Source: a bacterium (GTDB taxonomy: Bacteria > Zhuqueibacterota > QNDG01 > DTFT01). Taken from it: DNA of 40,937 nt. Below the pieces are notes generated by a model. It saw nothing but the letters and a program-made list of their open reading frames with translations, did no database searches and had not been told where the DNA came from. The stretch spans positions 1 to 40,937 of the forward strand of contig JAFGAX010000184.1 of NCBI GenBank assembly GCA_016933415.1. Direction: 5' to 3'. Below are positions 24,278 through 34,000 of this stretch, piece after piece; positions within the stretch are counted from its first letter, which is position 1; every line of letters starts with the position of its first letter. A program made the position numbers and the translations under genes.

Positions 24278-27200
24278 AGAGAAAACGTCTCAGACGGATC
24301 ATCCGCATCGCGATTCTGGCCGTTGCCGGAATCGCGGCCGCGCTCACACTAACCGTGATCGCGTTCTGGCTGTTCTTCCCCGTGGGCCGCATTCTCTCCT
24401 TCATTGAATCGCAGAGCCGCACCGCGGGCTGGCCCGTGGAAATTCAAAGCCTCGCCTGGCGCACGCCCGGCCGGCTGGATTTCCGGGGTATGCGGATTTC
24501 CGTTCAGACCGGCCCTGAGACGGAAGCCGTCCGCTTCCTTGAACTGGAGCGGCTCTTCGTCCGTTTCCGCATCGCCCCCCTTCTGCGCCGCGAGCTTTCC
24601 ATATCCGAAATCCGCATGGAAAATCCCGACCTCGCGCTTTCGGACAGTTTCATGACCGCGTTGCGTGAACTGGCCGCGAAACCATCCGAGCCGAATCAAC
24701 CCCCGAAACCGCTTCCGCTCGGCATCGGCATCCGTAAACTCGAACTCCGCGATTTCAGTTTAAGCGCCGTCATTCCCGGCTCCCCTTCCCCCTCCGGAAT
24801 CGATCTGGAAGGGCTGAATCTGGATATCGCCAATCTCTGGGTGCCGCCTGAAGCCGGCCAATCAGTGGACAATGTCCATGGCAACATCCGGCTGTTCGCG
24901 AAAAACGCCCGCCTGGCCGTTGACGCGGCGCATGGGCGCTTCCTCTTCCGCCCCGAAGCGGACATGCGTTTCCGCTGGGCCGGAAAAGGCCGGTGGACAT
25001 TCGGCGGCAAAGCGGAACTGCTGGCCGCGGGAGCGGACTCCGGCAGGGTCGCGGGCGTCTTCTTCCGAATCAAGGGCAAGGGCATTGCCGAAGAAATCCT
25101 TCTGGATTCATGCGATGTGACGGCAGTATCGCGCATACTCGTGCAGGCCAAGGGGCTTTTCTCCATGCCGGACTCCGTGCCGTCCATTGACTTCACCCTT
25201 AAAGGCAGTCCTTTCCCTGTCGAATCGCTCAAGCCCGTTCTGCTCCGCTACCTTCCGGACACCCTGTCCGGGGTCTTGCGGCCCATCAACATCCGCGGGA
25301 CCCTGGACATGGGCATTGGAAGCGTCAAGGGCGCGTTCGATGACCTCCGGTTCAACTTCGCGCCGGGCATCAGAGGACTGACCATGAGCAGTCCGCTTCC
25401 TCAATTAAAACTCGAAAACGCTGAAGCGAGCCTGCGTTTCAGCGGAACCGCCTCGACTGAAGGAATGCGCAGGGCTGAAGCGTCCGGCTCCCTCCGCATT
25501 CCCCTGTTCCGGTACACGATCAACGATTCCGTATCCGTTACGGCGGAAGAATCCGGTCTCGATCTCATGGCCATTCTGAACGAAAAAGGACTGCCAACGG
25601 CCGGAACGCTGAGCGGTTCGGTTCAAAAGCTGTTCGGCGGTTCCGTGAATCTTGAAGCGACCTGGGCCGCGAAAGGGTTCGGAGACAAAGCGCCCGATTC
25701 CCTGTCGGTTCTCGGCTCGGTGCGCCTGGCAGGCGCGGACCTCTCGCTTCTTCCCGCCGCTCCAGCCGGACTCTCGGGTCCTCTTGACGCCGGAGTCGAC
25801 GTGAAACCCGCGGCCGGCCGGCGATTCCATGTCTCGCTGGCGGCCTCGGCCCCTGCCATCCATTATCCGTACGGCGGAAAGACCGAAACCCTGAAACCCG
25901 TGCGGCTCGACGCGGACATGGTCTGGCGGCCGGAGCAATCGTTTCAAAAATGGGTGCTCGAAAAGACGGATTTCCGGGCCCTGGACTGCATCACGGCCGA
26001 GCTCTCCGGAGAAATCGATCATTCGCAGGCCGGCTTCTCTTTCACCCTGAAGGACGCCATGATCCGGAACGCGGCCCTGCCCGGATTTCTGCCCGACACG
26101 CTCGCTGAAATACTCGAAGGCATGGAGGCTTTCGGAATGGAACGGCTGGACGCCTCGGTGCGCTCCGCGCCCGGCGACGGCCCGAATGCGGTGGAGATCA
26201 CAGGAAGCCTGTCCGTGGAGAATGCCGGCGTGGTTCTGCCGCTGCAATTCATGCGGTTTTCGGGCCTGGACGGCCTCGTGGATTTCTCGGGCAATGCCGG
26301 CCGCCTGGAGGGAACCGGTTCCCTGACAGCCGCGGATCTGACTTTCTCGCGGATGCGGCCCGAACCGATCACCGGTACGACGGCCGCCTTCGGATTTTCA
26401 TTCGATGCGCCGGATCGCGTTTCCGTGCGGGATTTCAGTCTGTCTGTACCGGATCTCGCTTTTCAGGTCAAAGCCGCGGTGGACGCGACACTCGACGGCG
26501 CCTTCCCTGGCCTGAAGGGACGGGCTGACTTTGTTTTCTCTTCATCCGATTCGGTGCGTATCACTCCGCGTCTTCTGCTGATCGGAAACGCCTCCGGAGG
26601 CGCGGCCGTTGTCACCGAGGGGGTGAATCCGCGGTTCCTAAAAATTGATGGGGAACTGCTGTCCGATTCCATGGCCGTTTTCAGCCCGCCCCTGGTCGAG
26701 GTCCGCGGCATCCGCGGCCGCATTCCGTTCACATTCGAAGGGGATCCGCTGAAAGGCCGGCTGGCCGTCACGGCCCGAAAAACCGTATTTCCGCCCATGG
26801 CCTATGAAACGGACCGCGGCCTTTTCATGCGCCTGTTCCCCGGTCTTTCGGAGATGACCGTCCGCTCCGTATCCGCGGCGGACACCCGCATCGAACACAT
26901 CCGGCTGGATGTGTCCGTGGAGCAGGGGATGATACAGGTCCCCCGGTTCAGCGCCCGGCTTCTCGGCGGCAACCTGGCCGGAAGCCTTCGTCTCGACCTG
27001 AATGACGGCAAGCCGGAGTCCATGACATACGCCATCAACGCGACCGCGGCCCGCATCAATTCAGCCGTTCTTCTCGGAACCGGCGCGTCCGGGGAGAAAT
27101 CCGAGCTGGACGCCTGCCTGGACTTCACCGGCAGGGGCCTGAATCCGGATTCCCTGTCGAACGCAGTGGGCGCGCTCGCCATCACGCGTATCGGGCCCCA

Positions 27201-27453
27201 GTTCACGGACCGGCTCCTCCAGGGGCTCGATCCGCAGGGAACCGAAGGGTCCATACGGATGACCCGGCGCCTGCTCAGCCTCTGGTACAAGCCGCGCCTT
27301 TTTTCGTTCGAATTGCGCCACGGATTCGTGTATCCGGCCCTGTTCATCGAGAAGCCGTGGTTCGTTCCCGTGAAAATGACGGACAAAATCACGTATGGAA
27401 GGCTGTCCGTGGACTTTTTCATGCAGAACATGGCCGTGTTCATGGAGAAATAA
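24274..27453 (+). CDS. AsmA/YdbH-like intermembrane bridge protein
   Basis: 1059 residues from a TTG start overlapping kamA. A basic N-terminus (KRKRLRRIIR) and one membrane helix (about 11-37, IAILAVAGIAAALTLTVIAF) anchor it in the inner membrane. The rest is an almost uninterrupted series of amphipathic beta-strands, as in AsmA, TamB and YdbH proteins. These form long hydrophobic grooves carrying phospholipids between inner and outer membranes. The early RTAGWPVEIQSLAWRTPGRL and the SMTYAINATAARINSAVL region near the end are typical. The C-terminus (FVPVKMTDKITYGRLSVDFF) would meet an outer-membrane partner. The next gene encodes a YdbL/YnbE-like lipoprotein, which favours YdbH over other AsmA-like proteins. 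Confidence 0.82.
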   Translation: MKRKRLRRIIRIAILAVAGIAAALTLTVIAFWLFFPVGRILSFIESQSRTAGWPVEIQSLAWRTPGRLDFRGMRISVQTGPETEAVRFLELERLFVRFRIAPLLRRELSISEIRMENPDLALSDSFMTALRELAAKPSEPNQPPKPLPLGIGIRKLELRDFSLSAVIPGSPSPSGIDLEGLNLDIANLWVPPEAGQSVDNVHGNIRLFAKNARLAVDAAHGRFLFRPEADMRFRWAGKGRWTFGGKAELLAAGADSGRVAGVFFRIKGKGIAEEILLDSCDVTAVSRILVQAKGLFSMPDSVPSIDFTLKGSPFPVESLKPVLLRYLPDTLSGVLRPINIRGTLDMGIGSVKGAFDDLRFNFAPGIRGLTMSSPLPQLKLENAEASLRFSGTASTEGMRRAEASGSLRIPLFRYTINDSVSVTAEESGLDLMAILNEKGLPTAGTLSGSVQKLFGGSVNLEATWAAKGFGDKAPDSLSVLGSVRLAGADLSLLPAAPAGLSGPLDAGVDVKPAAGRRFHVSLAASAPAIHYPYGGKTETLKPVRLDADMVWRPEQSFQKWVLEKTDFRALDCITAELSGEIDHSQAGFSFTLKDAMIRNAALPGFLPDTLAEILEGMEAFGMERLDASVRSAPGDGPNAVEITGSLSVENAGVVLPLQFMRFSGLDGLVDFSGNAGRLEGTGSLTAADLTFSRMRPEPITGTTAAFGFSFDAPDRVSVRDFSLSVPDLAFQVKAAVDATLDGAFPGLKGRADFVFSSSDSVRITPRLLLIGNASGGAAVVTEGVNPRFLKIDGELLSDSMAVFSPPLVEVRGIRGRIPFTFEGDPLKGRLAVTARKTVFPPMAYETDRGLFMRLFPGLSEMTVRSVSAADTRIEHIRLDVSVEQGMIQVPRFSARLLGGNLAGSLRLDLNDGKPESMTYAINATAARINSAVLLGTGASGEKSELDACLDFTGRGLNPDSLSNAVGALAITRIGPQFTDRLLQGLDPQGTEGSIRMTRRLLSLWYKPRLFSFELRHGFVYPALFIEKPWFVPVKMTDKITYGRLSVDFFMQNMAVFMEK

Positions 27454-27466
27454 ACCTGGAGCAGCG

Positions 27467-28024
27467 ATGCATCCGAAACATCTGATCGGGCCGGCGGTTC
27501 TGGCCGTCTGCCTTTCGTGCAGCGTGCGTCTTCCCGAAGTGGTGAACCTGACAGGGGAAAAGACTTCGCTGGAAAAGGAAATACTCGGCACCTATTCCCT
27601 GATGCGCGAGGACACCTGGATGGCCGCATCGACACGCGCCGCCGAGCCGGTCCCGGAATCCCCGGTCATGTCTCCCGAAAAACGGCGATCCCTCGAGGCC
27701 CTTCAGCAGCAGGCGTTCAACCGCGACGACGTGGAGGAGTTCAAGCAAAATGGCTGGGTCGGCGAAACGAACGACGGCCGGCTCGTCCCGCGGCCCGTCG
27801 ATGATACCGGTTTCGGCGCGGAAGAAAAGCGTTTCGTGGATGAGATACTCTCGGAGGAAAACGGCGACCGGCAGGTCATCGTGGATCGAGTGGTGGAACT
27901 CAATGACGCGCTGAAAAAGGCGGTTCCCGCGGATGTGGCCGCGGTGTTCGCCAAAATGTACCAGGACAACTCCCCGAACGGCACCTGGATACAGAAACCG
28001 GATGGAACCTGGGTCCGAAAATGA
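27467..28024 (+). CDS. YdbL-like (DUF1318) lipoprotein, possible YnbE-YdbL composite
   Basis: 185 residues from the ATG at 27467, with GGAG five bases upstream. The signal peptide ends in an approximate lipobox (LAVCLSC), so Cys18, or less likely Cys15, may be lipidated. Residues about 20-60 (PEVVNLTGEKTSLEKEILGTY) resemble the start of lipoprotein relatives of this family. Residues about 82-185 match DUF1318/YdbL: NGWVGETNDGRLV near residues 95-107, FVDEILSEENGDRQVIVDRV, and the closing GTWIQKPDGTWVRK. In E. coli, YnbE pairs with YdbH to complete a lipid bridge and YdbL assists; here one lipoprotein may do both jobs. The stop overlaps the next ATG by four bases (ATGA). Confidence 0.8.
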   Translation: MHPKHLIGPAVLAVCLSCSVRLPEVVNLTGEKTSLEKEILGTYSLMREDTWMAASTRAAEPVPESPVMSPEKRRSLEALQQQAFNRDDVEEFKQNGWVGETNDGRLVPRPVDDTGFGAEEKRFVDEILSEENGDRQVIVDRVVELNDALKKAVPADVAAVFAKMYQDNSPNGTWIQKPDGTWVRK

Positions 28025-31000
28025 AGGCGCGCCTGTTGAAAATTCCCGTCCGGCCGCTCATCCTCTGGGCTTCCGCGGCTTCCCTGGCTTTCGCAGCCGG
28101 CGAAATGCCGGAGATCCGTCAGGTGACCGTGTACCCGCAGGCGGATTACTCGCCCGCGGTTTCCCGGGACGGAAGATGGCTCGCGTTCGTGTCCGAACGC
28201 TCCGGCAACCCCGACATCTGGGTGAAGCGCCTGCCCAACGGAGACGCCGTGCGCATCACGACGCACGAGGCGGACGACCTCGATCCGGCGTGGTCGCAGG
28301 ACGGAAAGTCCATCGTGTTCGTTTCTAAAAGACGCGACGCGGAAGGCGACCTGTGGTCGGTCCGCGTCGACCCCCGGCGGGGCTGTGTTCCGTCCGGCAA
28401 TCCCGTTGCGCTGACGAATCGCCTGGGCGCGGAACGCAGACCCTGTTTCTCTCCGGCCGGCAGGAAAATCGTGTACGTTTCAGGGGAAAGCGGGCTTCAG
28501 AATCTCCATTTGCTCGATCCGGTCACGAAAAAGACAACGCCCCTCACCCGAAACGGCGGCACGGATCCGTCATGGTCGCCGGACGGCCGCGCCATTCTGT
28601 TCACCTCATTCCTTCGCGACCCGGGCGGCGACATCGCGCTCCTGGAAATCGGCTCCGGGCCGGACGGTGAAATCAGCATTCACAGAATCACGCAGGTCAC
28701 GGAAGGACCTGCGCTCGACGGCCGCGCCTGCTGGTCCCCGGGTTCAGACCGCATCGCTTTCGTGCGTCACGATTCGGACACGGACGGGGACGGACAGGTC
28801 ACGCCGGTCGACCGGGGGCATGTCTGGGTGCGGCTGTGGAGCGGCCTTCCGGACAGTCTGGCCGGTCTTTGGCTCGCTGAGTTTCAGATCACATCGGGAT
28901 TATCGGATGATTCCGGGCCCTTCTGGAGCCGGTCCGGGCTCATCTACTTCGAATCCGACAACGGGAAGAGCCCGGATATCTGGTGCATACCCGAAACCGG
29001 CTTGATCCGGCCGAGGCCCTCGGCCGCGGAAATGACAGCGGACGCGGAGATCCGGTTTTCCGAATCGGAAACCGAAGCGGCCTTCAGACAGCAGATCGTG
29101 GAATACAGGAAAATCCCGTCTCTCTTTCCGTCTGATTCGCTCTGGTCGGCCAGGGCCTGGCTGCGCATCGGCGAATTGGAAACCGTTCTGGGTCATGACA
29201 ATCTCGCGGCAAAGGCGTTCGACCGGGTCATTTCCGGGTATCCGGGAAGAACCCGTGAAATCGAATCCGCGCTTCTGAAAAAAGCGGGCCTGAAATCCGA
29301 ATCCGTGGACGACCGCATCGGTTTCTGCAGGAGGCTCATCGCCTCCGAATCCGCGGATCCCGTAATCCGGGCCGAAGCGTGGATTCTTCTCGGGGATCTG
29401 CTGACCGGAAAGGGCCTGCGCTCCGAAGGCTTTTCCGCGTACGGCCGCGTGCTCTCCGATTTCCCGCGCCTCCGGAACAGCCGCGGCCAGGCGCAGATGA
29501 AAATCGGGGACCTGCTGCGGTCCTGGGGGCAGGAGGAAACCGCCCGGCAGGCCTGGTTTTCCGTTCTCCGCGAGCTGGGCGACGTGCCGGTCTGGCGCGA
29601 ACGGGCCGGACAGCGTCTTCTGGAGCGGATCACCGGCTCCGCCGAGGAGCAAATCGCGCAATACCGTCGCATGATCCAGTCATTTTCCGATTACCCGGCG
29701 CTCATGGCCCAGGCCCAATTCGCGGTCGTGGACGTTCTGATGCGTTCAGAACGGAACGATGACGCGGCCCGCGAGCTCGACCGCGTTCCGGAGCTCGTGC
29801 CCACGCAGGCCTGGTCGCACGCGGAAGCGAAAATCCGGAGCGCCGAAGTCAGCCGGCGCAGGGGAGACGAGCTCAGGGCGATATTCATACTGGAATCGGC
29901 CCAGAAGGAATTTGGATCGCTCGAAGGCGGACGGTACGAAAGCCGGATCCGAGAATCTCTTTTCAACGTGGCATTCGAATCCGCGGAACGGCTGAAAAAC
30001 CAGGGCGACCTCTCCCTTGCGGCCTCCCGTTACTGGAAGTCGCTGACCACGGATCCGAACGACATACGGGCCCACCGGGGATACATCGAAATCCAGTACA
30101 GGCTCGGCCGCATCGGCGAGGTGTCGGACAAATACGGCGAACTTCTCCGTCAGAAGCCGAAAAACGCCATTCTCCTGTACGCATACGGCCTCGCCCTTTC
30201 CTACCGCGGCGAATCGGATCCGGAAATGCTGATCCGCTCCAATGCGGCCCTCCTCCAGTCCCTGGAGGAGGATTACCGGGTCGTGTATCCATACCGGACG
30301 CTGGGGTATAATTACGAACTGCTTGAAAATCATCAACAGCGTGAAAGAACGAAAAAGCAGCCTCTAGCTACGCGGGCCGTCAGGACCCTGGTTTCTCCGG
30401 CCTCCTGGCTTCTCGGCGCGCTTCCCTTCAGAAAAAAACAGCCGGAAGCCGGGTATCTGGAAAAGGCCATAGACGCACTCACCGAGGCCGTCGCGCTCAA
30501 TGATGAAAACGCGGACCCGGCCATGGAAACCGCGCTCACGCAGAATCTGGCGAACAACTTCTACCATCTCCAGGAGTTCGGATACGCCAGGGCGCTCCAG
30601 CATTACAAGCGCCGCCTGGATCTGGACACCGCTTTCTCCACAATTGCTGAAAAGGCCGTATTCCACGAACGCGCCGGCCATGCCGCTCTCTACATGGACG
30701 ATTTTGAATTCTCCGCCAGATGTCTTGAGACCGCTTTCGCGGCCTACGAATCAACGGGCCGTGAAGAGAAAGCCCTGGTCAGCCTGGGCCGACTGGCCCT
30801 TCTCCGCCAGCGGTCTGGACGGTATGAGGACGCGGTTCCGATTTATCTGAAACTGGCGCAGAAAGACGAAAACGCGGGCCGTCTCGAACGCCTGGAACTC
30901 GATTACCGGAACGTCGCCTACAATTACCTCCTGCTCGGGGAACACGAGGACGCACTCCGGTACAGCCGGAAGGCCGAAGCCCTTCTCGCGGAACGGAACA

Positions 31001-34000
31001 TATCCCCCGGAAAGCCGGATAAAAATTACCTGCGTCTCGGTCTGTTCGGATTCACGGTTCCGGTCTGGGGCATGGAGGAATTCGGGAGGGCCTCGGCCGC
31101 GGGTTTCACGCCGGCCGATGAACTGGCTTTCGTGCTGAGCCTCGTCAGCCGGAGCGCCGAGGCGCTGAACCGTTACGGCATATCCATTTCCGCGGAAAAA
31201 AGACGGCTCGAACTCTTCCGCGGCGGCAAGGAGCGCCTCGGCGAGCGGATCAGCCTCAACCGTCTGGGCCTGCTCCATTTCAAGGCCGCGTCCTATGACA
31301 GCGCCTGGCGTTATTTCAGCGAGTCCTGCGAAGCCGCAGTCAAGGCGGGCGACGGCGCCGGCGAATGGGCCAATGCCGTCAACCTCGGCATCGCGGCCGC
31401 GGTCCGTTACGGCCTGAACGAAGACGCCTCGAACGTCGCGGCCGCAAAGGACATCCTCAAGGCCGCGCTGGGAAAAAGCGCCGGACCGGGGTCGAACGCA
31501 TCGGATCCGCCCCTCTCCGCTGCGGACCGGGCTTCCGGATACGGAACTCTGGGCGTTCTGTATACCATTCTCTCCCGCGACTGCGTCTCGCCTCAGAGCG
31601 CGATTCCGCTTGAAACGGCTGTCCGCCTTTCACTCCGTTCCCTCACCTGGGCCGCTGATGCCGAGCGTCAATTCCGTACGGGGCTGGAACTCGCGGCCGG
31701 AGATAACCGGACCCGTTCGGTACTGCTCGCACAATCATCCGAGCTCGACCGGTTTCTGGGGGAGCACGCGTCCGCGGAGAAAAAACTCCGCGAAAGCCGC
31801 GACCTGCTGATCCGCCTGGGAGACGGCGAAATGCTTTGGCGCGCGGAATCCCGGCTCGCGGATCTACTGGCTTCCGCCTCCGCGGATCCGGATTCCGGCC
31901 GGCTCAACGAGGCTGTTGTCCTGTTCCGGTCCGCGATGGACCGGCTGGAACTGCTCCCCATCGAGGAAAATACGGCGGATATCCGGCGCATGGACCGTGA
32001 GGCGCGCGGCGATCTGTACGTGAAAGCGTCCGAAGCGCTGGTCCGTTCGGGAAACGCTCTCGAAGGTCTCCGAACCGCGGAACGCGGAAGACAGAAACGT
32101 CTGGCCGACATCCTCCTGCGCCGGCCCCCGAATCTCCGCAAGGAAAGGCATAAAATCGCCTGGGGCAATCTCCGCTTCACCCGTGCTTTGCTCTCTGAAA
32201 TACGAAACGAGATCCTCGCCGCGTCCGCCTTGAATGAACGTCCCTCCCGCATGAGACGCCTGAAAACAGAGGAAAAAAAGCTTGAATCGGATTTCGCGGC
32301 CCAGATGCGAAGCCTCGAAAACGAAGACGGCCTTCTCGCCTATCTCGCGGGCGCCCTTCCCCCGGACGCGGAGGCGCGCATCGCCTCTCTCGGTCCCGGA
32401 GAGGGGGTTCTCTGTTTTCTGTCCGGCCCGGACCGGACAACGGCCTGGTTCGCTTCCGCGGACACCGTGGCCGCGGTTGTTCTGCCTCTCGGACGCCGCG
32501 CCGCCGCTTCGGCGATTCAGGCCTGGACAGATTCCCTGCGGGCCGGCGTTCCGGCCGATTCCGCCTCCCGCGCGCTCCTGAGCCGTCTCGTTCTGGTCTT
32601 TTCGCCCCAGCTCGCTTCGTGCGTCCGTATCACGGTCATTCCGGACGGGGCCCTCTGGTTCCTTGCCTTTGACCGTTTCCTCCAATCCGAAGCCGTCACT
32701 TCGGCGGTCGTGGATTACGCGCCCAGCCTCGCGTTTCTCGGCCTCGCGTCGGACCGCAGGAAAATCAACCAGCGGACCTGCGCGATGCTCGGCCAGGCAT
32801 CCGACCGCGGTCTCGCGGGCGCAGGCCGGGCCGCAGGTCTTATCGAAACGTCCCGCTTCGGACCGGACGCGACTGAGACGGAATTCAAATCCATGCTGAA
32901 ATCCGCTGATTTCGTCGACATCGCGACCTGGATACTGCCCAATCCGGACGATCCCATGGGATCCGCCATTGTTCTCCAGCCGGATGCGATGGACGACGGC
33001 TATTTCCGGACCGAGGAATGCTTCTCGATAGACGCGACCGCGAACTGCGTTTTTCTGCCGACTGCGACCGGATCCGCGGGTTCCGGCTGGTCGCCTGAGC
33101 TCTTCAGCTGGGGTTTTCTGTACGCGGGCGCACCCTCTCTGGTCTGGACCGCGTGGCCTGTGCGGCCGGAAATCCGGCGCGTGTTCATGCAGGCGTTCTA
33201 TTCGGCAGTGGACACGCTCTCCTTCGCGTCCGCGGTCCGCGAAGCCGCGGCTGTCACGGCCGCAGCGCACCCTGAAAGCCGCGACCCCGCCGCGTTCCGT
33301 CTCATCGGATTCCCCGGAATGAATTCCAAAGAAAGGTCGGATTTCGCCTCCGAAAACCAGACGCGCTTCGTCCTGCAGGCGCGCGGCCTCGAGGAAAAAG
33401 CCGAACACGCGGACGCGGTCCTGGTTTACGAAAAAGCCTTGTCGCTCACCGAAATGATGGGTGATTCCACGGGAGTCGCCAGAATTGAGCAGGAAATCGT
33501 CCGTTCCGCCATGCGGGGAAGAGACTGGCGGAAGGCGGTTCTCTTTCAGAAACGCATGCTCGCCCGCGCCGAAAGAACGGGGAACACGTCCGGCCTGGTC
33601 GCCGGGTTCCGGAACCTGTCGGTTTTTCACATGAACGCTGGAGATGCGGAAGCGGCCGCAGCGGCGAAAAAACGTCAGATCGCGCTTCTCGATTCCCTCA
33701 GCCGGAACGGAGACGCGTTCACGGCTTTCGAGGATATGGCCTTCATCCGCGCGGGCCAGCGGCTGTACCGGGAGGCGGATGAGTGGATGGAAAAAGCGGT
33801 GAACCGGAGACGGTCTTCCGGAGACCCGGCCGGCCTGGCGCGTGCGCTCGTGCTCAGGGGCCGGTTCAGACTCGAAGCGGAAGACACCTGGGAGGCCCGG
33901 TCCCTGCTCGCCGCGGGCGTGGCCGGACTGGATTCGCTGAAGGACCGGCCCGGCGCCGAGAACCGGCTCCGGTTCGATCATGCGTCCGGTGTCCAGCTCC

